Source: Candidatus Nanopelagicaceae bacterium
GTDB taxonomy: Bacteria; Actinomycetota; Actinomycetes; Nanopelagicales; Nanopelagicaceae
Assembly (NCBI GenBank): GCA_947478965.1
Contig: CANJXW010000047.1
Location: 1 to 5,647 of the forward strand
Length of the DNA: 5,647 nucleotides
Reading direction: 5' to 3'
Below, in pieces: positions 1 to 5,647 of this stretch. The position numbers and the translations under genes were made by a program. Every line of letters starts with the position of its first letter. Within the stretch, counting starts at the first letter, position 1. Under the pieces are notes generated by a model. It did no database searches. It was given only the letters and a program-made list of their open reading frames with translations, and was not told the DNA's origin.

Positions 1-1103
1 TACTTGCGCATATTTACTTCATCATTCATTCCGTGCATAACTGAACCTGCACCAAGGAACATTCCAGCTTTAAAGAAACCATGTGTAAGCAAGTGCAAGA
101 TTGCAAAGGCATATCCAGCTGGCCCAAGGCCTGCACCCAAAATCATGTAACCAATCTGCGACATTGTTGAAGCAGCAAGGGCTTTTTTGATGTCATCTTT
201 AGCAGTACCAACGATGGCACCGAACATCAAAGTGATCGCACCAACAATCGCTACAAGAAGCTGTGCATTTGGAGCGGCATCAAAGACAAAGTTAGAGCGC
301 ACAATCAGGTAGACGCCTGCTGTAACCATCGTCGCTGCGTGGATAAGTGCAGATACAGGAGTAGGTCCAGCCATTGCATCGCCGAGCCATGCCTGCAATG
401 GGAATTGAGCAGATTTACCAACGGCTGCGACGAGCAACATAATGCCGATCGCGGTCATGGTGCCCTCAGATGCAGAGTGCGATGCTTCTTCAACTCCAGC
501 GAAGGAGACAGTGCCAAGAGTGGCAAAGGAGATCATGATTGCAAAGGAGAGACCCATATCGCCGATACGGTTCATAACAAAAGCTTTTTTCGAAGCAGTT
601 GCATAGGCAGGCTTTTGATTCCAGAAACCGATCAAGAGGTAGGAAGCTAGTCCCACGCCTTCCCAGCCAACATAAAGGTTGAGGTATGAGTTACCAAGAA
701 CCAAGAGCAACATCGCTGCAATAAAGAGGTTGAGGTAAGCAAAGAATCGTCGACGATCAAGATCGTGTGACATATAGGAAATTGAATAGATATGAATCAA
801 AGTTCCAACGCCAGTAATCAAAAGTACGAAGCAGATGGAGAGTTGATCTAACGCAAGCGCTGCATCGACATCGAAGCTACCAACGCTAATCCATGAGAAA
901 AGTTTTTGTGTGACGGGGCGGTTCTCGGTTGATCGACCAAGCATCTGTGAAAATTGATACAAGCCAACACCGAATGAACCAGCAGACATCAAAGTTCCAA
1001 GTATGTGTCCCCACTTGTCAGCACGGCGGCCCGCAAGCAGCAGGATCAAAGAACCAAAGAGTGGCAGTGCGATTAAGTAAACAATTCCGTTGTTAGTAGC
1101 CAT
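1..1103 (-). CDS. nuoL: NADH-quinone oxidoreductase subunit L, partial (C-terminus outside window)
   Basis: NuoL (ND5 family) is the distal antiporter-like proton pump of the membrane arm. The frame runs open from an ATG at 1103 to the window edge: 367 codons plus 2 nt, about 60% of a usual 610-650 residue protein. The early region has [20 protein letters not shown] and IHIYSISYM (83-111). Pump residues are in place: E148 in [19 protein letters not shown] (143-161), D182 in [10 protein letters not shown]230 in [18 protein letters not shown]255 in [18 protein letters not shown], and H341 and K345 in [19 protein letters not shown]. The first four correspond to E. coli E144, D178, K229 and H254. 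Paralogues NuoM and NuoN and the Mrp antiporter subunits share this fold, but the [15 protein letters not shown] motif and the position after nuoK favour NuoL. The ribosome site is poor (GAAG only), and the start is 2 nt past the nuoK stop, so coupling is likely. The C-terminal lateral helix is not in view. Confidence 0.96.
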   Translation of the reverse strand, partial: MATNNGIVYLIALPLFGSLILLLAGRRADKWGHILGTLMSAGSFGVGLYQFSQMLGRSTENRPVTQKLFSWISVGSFDVDAALALDQLSICFVLLITGVGTLIHIYSISYMSHDLDRRRFFAYLNLFIAAMLLLVLGNSYLNLYVGWEGVGLASYLLIGFWNQKPAYATASKKAFVMNRIGDMGLSFAIMISFATLGTVSFAGVEEASHSASEGTMTAIGIMLLVAAVGKSAQFPLQAWLGDAMAGPTPVSALIHAATMVTAGVYLIVRSNFVFDAAPNAQLLVAIVGAITLMFGAIVGTAKDDIKKALAASTMSQIGYMILGAGLGPAGYAFAILHLLTHGFFKAGMFLGAGSVMHGMNDEVNMRK

Positions 1104-1105
1104 TG

Positions 1106-1405
1106 TTATCGCTTCAACAAACTAGCATCATCGATAGATGCTGATCGGCGTGAACGATAAATCGTCACGATAATGGCTAGGCCAACTACTACTTCGCAAG
1201 CTGCGACGACCATCGTAAAGAATGCAACAACCTGGCCGTTGAGATCTCCGTTGATACGAGAGAAGGTGACCAAAGTGAGGTTTGAGGCGTTGAGCATGAG
1301 CTCGATACACATGAAGACAACGATCGCATTGCGGCGAACAACAACGCCAATAGCGCCAATCGTGAAGAGCAAAGCCGCGAAGTAAAGATAGTTATTTGGA
1401 CTCAT
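1106..1405 (-). CDS. nuoK: NADH-quinone oxidoreductase subunit K
   Basis: NuoK (ND4L family) is a small three-helix membrane subunit that forms part of a proton half-channel next to NuoJ and NuoN. The 99 residues match the usual length of about 100. Hydrophobic segments lie near 6-23, 27-48 and 58-82. The two essential membrane glutamates are present: E35 in [11 protein letters not shown] (helix 2) and E71 in [13 protein letters not shown] (helix 3), corresponding to E. coli E36 and E72. C70 replaces the Ala usually found just before the second Glu. The basic end ([16 protein letters not shown]) fits a cytoplasmic C-terminus. The ATG overlaps the nuoJ stop by 1 nt (TAATG), with GAGGAG 5 nt upstream. 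The TAA lies 2 nt before the nuoL ATG. Confidence 0.97.
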   Translation of the reverse strand: MSPNNYLYFAALLFTIGAIGVVVRRNAIVVFMCIELMLNASNLTLVTFSRINGDLNGQVVAFFTMVVAACEVVVGLAIIVTIYRSRRSASIDDASLLKR

Positions 1406-2181
1406 TACTTCTCCTCGATAATCGTTGTATCGACGACATCTAATTGGAAGCTACTTGAATCGATAACATCTCCGCGAGCCTTAAGAGTTGCAGAGATCGA
1501 AGAAGGCGCTGGAGTTCCATCTGGCAAGAGAGCCGGAACATCGACTGCATTGTGGCGAGCGAAAACTCCAGGGCCTGGAAGCCCTGCTGCTCCAGCAAGT
1601 GAATCTGTGCGGAAGCGGTTAATAGATTGTTCGCGCTGCGTAGGGCGCATATTTGTACGCTGGTGGTGGGCAAGAACCATTGCGCCAAGAGCTGCAGTAA
1701 TCAAGAGCGCTGAGACAACTTCAAATGGCCAGACATAATCAGAGAAGAGAAGTCGGGCAAGTCCTTGAACATTGCCATCGGCATTTGCCGCATCTAGTCC
1801 AACTGGTGGGCGGCCAAGAGTTGCGCGACCAAGGAGTGAAATCCTCCACCCGCCAAAGCCAACTGCTGCAGTTATAGCGATAGGGCGAAGGCCGCGAATT
1901 GTTTCGGTCAGTGAATCTGATGAATCAACACCGACGAGCATCAAGATAAAGAGGAAGAGCATCATGACCGCGCCTGTATAAACAACGATCTGGACGATTC
2001 CCAGGAAGAGCGCGCCTTGGGCGATATAGAAAAATGCGAGAGTAATCATTACCCACGCAAGCAAAATCGCTGAGTGAACAGCTTTCTTAACCAAGAGCAT
2101 TCCAAGTGAGGCAAGAACAGCAAGTGGCGCAAGTAGCCAGAAGAGAACTGCCTCAGGAGTTTGAATAAGTGATTGAGTCAT
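1405..2181 (-). CDS. nuoJ: NADH-quinone oxidoreductase subunit J with long C-terminal tail
   Basis: NuoJ (ND6 family) is a membrane subunit between NuoH and the antiporter-like pumps; its third helix undergoes the bend linked to proton-channel gating. The product has 258 residues against 184 in E. coli. Five hydrophobic segments are visible (about 11-31, 37-56, 60-84, 100-118, 152-173). The third contains the family motif [20 protein letters not shown] (residues 61-80). [22 protein letters not shown] follows at 151-172. Q64 stands where E. coli appears to have a Glu; Gln is common here in other phyla. After the last helix comes a polar tail of about 85 residues that includes [20 protein letters not shown] (203-222), a motif I recall from actinobacterial NuoJ. 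The ATG directly follows the nuoI TAA. The last codons (GAG GAG AAG TAA) also supply the nuoK ribosome site. No Cys is present. Confidence 0.95.
   Translation of the reverse strand: MTQSLIQTPEAVLFWLLAPLAVLASLGMLLVKKAVHSAILLAWVMITLAFFYIAQGALFLGIVQIVVYTGAVMMLFLFILMLVGVDSSDSLTETIRGLRPIAITAAVGFGGWRISLLGRATLGRPPVGLDAANADGNVQGLARLLFSDYVWPFEVVSALLITAALGAMVLAHHQRTNMRPTQREQSINRFRTDSLAGAAGLPGPGVFARHNAVDVPALLPDGTPAPSSISATLKARGDVIDSSSFQLDVVDTTIIEEK
1411..1416 (-). promoter_or_regulatory. Strong ribosome binding site of nuoK
   Basis: GAGGAG on the minus strand lies 5 nt before the nuoK ATG at 1405. It is formed by the two Glu codons at the end of nuoJ and confirms this start. Confidence 0.82.
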
Positions 2182-2808
2182 TTACTTCTGCTCCTGTGAA
2201 GGATGTGAAGATTTAACATCACCGTTGTAATAATTTGTATCTGTCATATCTGGGTACATTGGATGTGGTGGTGCCAACATTCCTGCACGCAGTGGGCCAA
2301 GAAGATCATCTTTTTCAAAGATCAACTTTCCACGGGTTGAATCTGCAAGTTCATATTCATTTGTCATCGTCAACGCGCGAGTAGGGCACGCCTCAATGCA
2401 GAGTCCGCAAAATACGCAACGTAGATAGTTGATTTGATAGACCTTGCCATAGCGCTCACCTGGAGACATCTGATTATCAGGAGTGTTATCTGCGCCTTCA
2501 ACATAGATCGCATCTGCAGGACATGCCCATGCGCAGAGTTCGCAACCGATGCACTTTTCAAGTCCATCTTCGTGGCGGTTAAGTTGATGGCGGCCATGAA
2601 AGCGTTCGGCGGTTGGTTCTTTAACTTCTGGGTATTGGACTGTGTTGACCTTTTTAAACATCGTTGCAAAGGTCACCCAGAATCCCTGTAGTTGAGTGAA
2701 GAAACCTTTAGGCCCTGTGTGTCCGATCTTCTCGACAGGAACGTTTGTAATATCCATATCTTTAGAAAGATGTGGTTCTACTGCGTTGAAATCGTTGTTA
2801 TCAGCCAC
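2182..2808 (-). CDS. nuoI: NADH-quinone oxidoreductase subunit I, two 4Fe-4S clusters
   Basis: NuoI is the ferredoxin-like subunit that carries clusters N6a and N6b and passes electrons toward N2 and quinone at the membrane surface. From a GTG start it has 208 residues. The two motifs are [12 protein letters not shown] (C86, C89, C92, C96) and [12 protein letters not shown] (C131, C134, C137, C141). These eight are the only Cys in the protein. An amphipathic stretch near 36-54 ([19 protein letters not shown]) matches the membrane-surface helix of the family. The C-terminus has the [20 protein letters not shown] region seen in actinobacterial NuoI. The frame extends upstream to ATGs at 2883 and 2832. 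The GTG at 2808 is preferred because GAGGAGG lies 5 nt before it, and because the longer starts would add a non-family leader buried in nuoH. It overlaps nuoH by 8 nt and its TAA abuts the nuoJ ATG. Confidence 0.96.
   Translation of the reverse strand: MADNNDFNAVEPHLSKDMDITNVPVEKIGHTGPKGFFTQLQGFWVTFATMFKKVNTVQYPEVKEPTAERFHGRHQLNRHEDGLEKCIGCELCAWACPADAIYVEGADNTPDNQMSPGERYGKVYQINYLRCVFCGLCIEACPTRALTMTNEYELADSTRGKLIFEKDDLLGPLRAGMLAPPHPMYPDMTDTNYYNGDVKSSHPSQEQK
2191..2195 (-). promoter_or_regulatory. Ribosome binding site of nuoJ
   Basis: AGGAG on the minus strand, inside the final codons of nuoI, lies 9 nt before the nuoJ ATG at 2181. The spacing is slightly long but acceptable, and it supports this ATG, which abuts the nuoI stop. 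Confidence 0.7.
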
Positions 2809-4045
2809 GATCGCCTCCTCGTTCTGAAACATTGATTGTGGTGGAATTAATAGGAAGAGATGGCACTGGGAAAGAAGGCGCACTGGCCTCTGGATAGGTC
2901 TGGTTCATTCGTTTCTGTTTCGAACGATCAAAGCCAGTTGAGATGGCCATAACGATCAGTACGACTACTCCCGCAAATGCGAAGGTGGCTGGGCGCGATG
3001 CGCCATTTTGAGAAATTACGCGAAGGGTTGCAACGACCAAGATCCAGATGAGTGAGGCTGGAATAAGAACTTTCCAGCCAAATTGCATGAACTGGTCGTA
3101 ACGAAGGCGAGGAAGAGTTCCACGTAACCAGACGAAGATAAAGAAGAAGAGGATGACCTTAAGGAAGAACCAGATCAAGGTGAACCAACCACCGAGCCAT
3201 AGCTCTGTAAATCCAAGTCCTGGAATTGCGTGATACCCACCAAGGAACAACGTTGTGGCAAGTGCAGAAACTGCAATGATGTTGATGTATTCAGCAAGGA
3301 AGAAGAGTGCAAATTTAAGTGATGAGTACTCAGTGTGGAATCCACCAACGAGTTCGCCTTCTGCTTCTGCCAAGTCAAAGGGTGCGCGGTTTGTTTCGCC
3401 AACCATTGAGATTGCATAGATAACAAATGATGGGAAGAGAACAAGCCCGTACCACCATGTATCTTGCTGCGCTGCAACGATCTCAGAGGTAGACATTGAG
3501 CCTGAATAAATAAAGACTGCAACGAGTGAGAGACCCATAGCGATTTCATAGGAAATTACTTGAGCACTGGAACGAAGACCACCAAGGAGCGGATAGGTCG
3601 AACCAGATGACCAACCTGCAAGGACGATTCCATAGACACCGACTGATGCAACAGCCAGCACATAAAGAACGCCGACAGGTAGATCGGTGAGCTGCATTAC
3701 GGTGGCCTGGCCAAATAGATTTACGGGGCCGGTAAGCGGGATTACCGCAAAGGCCATAAACGCTGTTGTGGCGCTAATAATCGGTGCAATAACAAAGACG
3801 ATTTTATCTGCAGCTGCAGGAATAAGGTCTTCCTTGAGCGCAAGTTTCACGCCATCTGCAAGTGCTTGAACAAGTCCAAATTTACCTACGCGGTTTGGCC
3901 CAAGGCGCATCTGCATGCGAGCAACGATGCGACGCTCGCCCCATACCGACATGAGAGTCAGAAGTACGCAGACTACGAAGACAAAAAGTCCCTTAACTGC
4001 AATGAGCCAACCTGGATCGTTGGCGAGAATCTCTGCTGTTGTCAT
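2801..4045 (-). CDS. nuoH: NADH-quinone oxidoreductase subunit H
   Basis: NuoH (ND1 family) is the membrane subunit that forms much of the quinone-binding chamber and joins the peripheral and membrane arms. The 414-residue product is mostly hydrophobic, with multiple membrane helices. Residues 37-54 (ERRIVARM, then RLGPNRVG) match the conserved first cytoplasmic loop. Residues 149-171 contain [21 protein letters not shown]. Residues 216-242 carry the quinone-site loop, [20 protein letters not shown] followed by FHTEYSS, with its acidic residues intact, and AEY follows at 251-253. E. coli NuoH has 325 residues; the excess is at the C-terminus, with one more hydrophobic segment (about 353-370) and a polar, Pro/Ser-rich tail of about 44 residues. 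Such tails are common in actinobacterial NuoH. The ATG shares 4 nt with the nuoG stop. The ribosome site is weak (GGTGG at 4053-4057), so coupling to nuoG translation is likely. The stop codon lies inside the start of nuoI. Confidence 0.97.
   Translation of the reverse strand: MTTAEILANDPGWLIAVKGLFVFVVCVLLTLMSVWGERRIVARMQMRLGPNRVGKFGLVQALADGVKLALKEDLIPAAADKIVFVIAPIISATTAFMAFAVIPLTGPVNLFGQATVMQLTDLPVGVLYVLAVASVGVYGIVLAGWSSGSTYPLLGGLRSSAQVISYEIAMGLSLVAVFIYSGSMSTSEIVAAQQDTWWYGLVLFPSFVIYAISMVGETNRAPFDLAEAEGELVGGFHTEYSSLKFALFFLAEYINIIAVSALATTLFLGGYHAIPGLGFTELWLGGWFTLIWFFLKVILFFFIFVWLRGTLPRLRYDQFMQFGWKVLIPASLIWILVVATLRVISQNGASRPATFAFAGVVVLIVMAISTGFDRSKQKRMNQTYPEASAPSFPVPSLPINSTTINVSERGGDRG
2814..2820 (-). 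promoter_or_regulatory. Strong ribosome binding site of nuoI
   Basis: GAGGAGG on the minus strand lies 5 nt before the GTG at 2808-2806 and inside the last codons of nuoH. No similarly placed site precedes the upstream ATGs at 2832 or 2883, so this site decides the start of nuoI. Confidence 0.85.
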
Positions 4046-5647
4046 GCCTTCACCACCGTAACTACATCGCCGTGTGCTGCATTAAGTGAGATCAGTGTTT
4101 GAGTACCAAATGAATTACGTGGAACCCAGACCGCATCATCATGAATTTCTTCAACGAGTGTCGGGAGGGTGATTGCTCCAAATTTATTTGAAACACGCAA
4201 AGCGTCTCCATCTTTAACGCCAAGTGACTCTGCACGCTTTGGCGAAATAACTGCCACTGATTTGCGTGCAGTTCCAGCCAAGTTGTCTTCACCTTGTTGC
4301 AAGGTTCCAAGATCGAGCAATCTGCGCCATGAATTTAGAAGAGCTTCGTTGCCGCTGACTTTTGCAGCACCGCTTGATGAAACAGGTGTGAACTCTGCCC
4401 GAGCACCATCCCATGGACCGAGCGATGAAATTTCTCGCGCTGCTTGAGTAACTGTTCCAAGCATGATGGATTCGCCGAGTTCATCTGCGATCATCGAAAG
4501 AATACGAAGATCAGATCGATTAAGTGAATCAGCAACCGCTGCATCGAATGCGCGAGGGCGGCCCTCCCAGTTCAGGAAGCTTCCGCTCTTCTCGGTTACT
4601 GCTGCAATGGGAAGAACTACATCTGCAAGAGCGGTGATGGCACTTGGAGCAAGTTCGAGTGAGACAACGAAAGATTTCTTAAGGGCTTCAAGAGCCGCTG
4701 CGCTATCTGGAAGATCGAGTGGATCTACGCCTCCAACAACAACTGCATCGAGGCTTCCATCTGCAAGAGCTGAAATAATTTCAGCGGTTGTCCGCCCTGC
4801 TTCAGCGGGAAGTGACTGAACTCCCCACACCGCAGCAATATCTACGCGGGCCGCTGGATCTGCAACAGGTCGACCTCCTGGAAGAAGTGTCGAGATAGCG
4901 CCAGATTCAAGTGCTCCGCGTTCGCCTGCGCGACGTGGAATCCAAGCAATCTTTGCGCCACTCTTTGCTGCAAGTGCAACAACAGCAGAGAGAGATCCTG
5001 CGCTTTCGCTTGCGCGTTCTCCGACAAGGATCACTGATTTCGCAGTCAGTGGAAGGGCAGCAATTGCAGCTGCTTCAGCACCCGGTGCAACCATAATGAA
5101 ATCTGCTTTAAGTTTTTCAACTCCAATAGAGAGCTTTGTAGCAACGGCGCTGACTTTGAGTGCGCGCTTGCGAACTTGCTTGTTGAGACGGAGGAAGACG
5201 ATTGGTGATTCTTCTTCAGGTTCAAATCCGACAAGTGCCACATGGTCTGCCTTATCGATGTCGCGATATGTAGTCGATGATCCAACAACAACTGATGAGA
5301 TGAAATCTCTCTCTTCATCAGAAGTCACACGAGCTCGGAAATCAATATCGTTTGTACCAAGTGCGATACGAGCAAACTTGCTGTAACCATATGCATCTTC
5401 AGTGGTAACGCGACCACCAACAAGTACGCCAGCTTTCTTGCCTTTGAGACCTGCTGCAGCTGCAGCAAGTGCTTCCGGCCAAGATGTTTGGACAAGATTT
5501 CCAGATTGATCGCGAACCAATGGAACGGTGAGGCGATCTAGCGCTGTGACGTACTTAAACGCCCAGCGACCTTTATCGCAGTTCCATTCTTCGTTTACAG
5601 ATGCATCATCTCCAGCAAGGCGACGAAGAGTTTTTCCGCGACGAACA
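4042..5647 (-). CDS. nuoG: NADH-quinone oxidoreductase subunit G, partial (N-terminus outside window)
   Basis: NuoG is the large iron-sulfur subunit of the complex I peripheral arm, homologous to molybdopterin oxidoreductases but without a known catalytic cofactor. The frame is open to the window edge, giving 534 C-terminal residues; the family is usually about 780-900. Residues 19-27 read [10 protein letters not shown]23 fits the last ligand of the 4Fe-4S domain of the molybdopterin family, and it is the only Cys in the visible part. Residues 342-367 carry the family signature [14 protein letters not shown] followed by [11 protein letters not shown]. The end (about 460-534: a [12 protein letters not shown] stretch, then VWVPRNSFG) resembles the molydopterin dinucleotide-binding fold. 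The middle (about 60-330) is Ala-rich and less conserved. A TTG at 5520 is not the start, because conserved sequence continues upstream. The stop TGA overlaps the nuoH ATG (ATGA). The 2Fe-2S and other 4Fe-4S ligands lie outside the window. Actinobacterial type by motif recall. Confidence 0.95.
   Translation of the reverse strand, partial: VRRGKTLRRLAGDDASVNEEWNCDKGRWAFKYVTALDRLTVPLVRDQSGNLVQTSWPEALAAAAAGLKGKKAGVLVGGRVTTEDAYGYSKFARIALGTNDIDFRARVTSDEERDFISSVVVGSSTTYRDIDKADHVALVGFEPEEESPIVFLRLNKQVRKRALKVSAVATKLSIGVEKLKADFIMVAPGAEAAAIAALPLTAKSVILVGERASESAGSLSAVVALAAKSGAKIAWIPRRAGERGALESGAISTLLPGGRPVADPAARVDIAAVWGVQSLPAEAGRTTAEIISALADGSLDAVVVGGVDPLDLPDSAAALEALKKSFVVSLELAPSAITALADVVLPIAAVTEKSGSFLNWEGRPRAFDAAVADSLNRSDLRILSMIADELGESIMLGTVTQAAREISSLGPWDGARAEFTPVSSSGAAKVSGNEALLNSWRRLLDLGTLQQGEDNLAGTARKSVAVISPKRAESLGVKDGDALRVSNKFGAITLPTLVEEIHDDAVWVPRNSFGTQTLISLNAAHGDVVTVVKA

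Larger units (their letters stand above)
1..5647 (-). other. Segment of nuo operon (complex I), nuoG-H-I-J-K-L
   Basis: Six consecutive complex I genes run in the same direction with junctions of -4, -8, 0, -1 and +2 nt. The reading frames fill the window end to end, so there is no room for an internal promoter, terminator or RNA gene, and none was seen. The order matches the standard bacterial nuo cluster. nuoA-F are expected beyond the right edge, and nuoM and nuoN beyond the left edge. The promoter and terminator of the transcript must lie outside the window. That all six genes share one mRNA is an inference from spacing. Confidence 0.93.

Noticed and set aside
339..650. Plus-strand open frame of 103 codons
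   Set aside because: It lies entirely antisense to conserved nuoL sequence, including the WEGVG and K230 regions. Its product is Cys/Arg/Ser-rich with no recognisable fold.
1..1103. Mrp-type antiporter or hydrogenase-4 subunit instead of NuoL
   Set aside because: Those families share the fold, but the placement directly after nuoK in a cluster with nuoG, nuoH, nuoI and nuoJ, together with NuoL-specific motifs, settles the call.
2809..2883. Longer nuoI start giving 233 residues
   Set aside because: The extra residues overlap the nuoH tail in another frame and do not resemble NuoI. The GTG at 2808 has a near-ideal ribosome site.
3175..3549. Minus-strand open frame of 124 codons inside nuoH
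   Set aside because: It is a shifted frame of well-conserved nuoH sequence that includes the quinone loop. The Leu/Ser/His-rich product has no family resemblance.
4463..4819. Plus-strand open frame of 118 codons, with neighbours at 4169-4447 and 5096-5386
   Set aside because: These are antisense to nuoG. The Ser/Ala/Arg-rich products are typical mirror frames of an Ala-rich gene, and no ribosome site or family motif was seen.
5451..5475. Short GCAGC-like repetition
   Set aside because: It encodes a run of Ala in NuoG ([14 protein letters not shown]) and is simply Ala codon reuse, too short to call a repeat element.
5518..5520. TTG as the start of nuoG
   Set aside because: The frame stays open to the window edge and encodes conserved NuoG sequence (EEWNCDKGR region) upstream, so the gene is truncated by the window rather than starting here.

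Overview
The window is a stretch of one operon encoding respiratory complex I (proton-pumping NADH:quinone oxidoreductase, NDH-1). Everything lies on the minus strand. Read in the direction of transcription, from high to low coordinates, the order is nuoG (5' end outside the window), nuoH, nuoI, nuoJ, nuoK, nuoL (3' end outside the window). This is the standard bacterial nuoA-N order.

Layout: nuoG fills 5647-4042, nuoH 4045-2801, nuoI 2808-2182, nuoJ 2181-1405, nuoK 1405-1106 and nuoL 1103-1. The genes overlap by 4, 8 or 1 nt, abut exactly (nuoI/nuoJ), or are 2 nt apart (nuoK/nuoL). No intergenic region can hold a promoter, terminator or RNA gene. Shine-Dalgarno sites are strong before nuoI, nuoJ and nuoK and poor before nuoH and nuoL, which fits translational coupling along one polycistronic message.

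How the parts work together: NuoG and NuoI carry iron-sulfur clusters in the peripheral arm and pass electrons from NADH toward quinone. NuoH forms the membrane side of the quinone site. NuoJ and NuoK link it to the antiporter-like pump NuoL. The expected key residues are present: eight Cys ligands in NuoI, the quinone-loop motif in NuoH, two membrane Glu in NuoK, and the Glu/Lys/His residues in NuoL.

Organism: several features resemble actinobacterial complex I. They are the long C-terminal tails of NuoJ and NuoH, the NuoG motif around EEWNCDKGR, and the NuoI tail with [19 protein letters not shown]. Base composition is only moderate (about half G+C by eye), much lower than in Streptomyces or mycobacteria. 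A streamlined aquatic actinobacterium, such as the freshwater acI/Nanopelagicales lineage, is a reasonable inference but is not proven here.

This is ordinary core metabolism. I found no undescribed system, mobile element, repeat array or RNA gene, and the findings below are modest.
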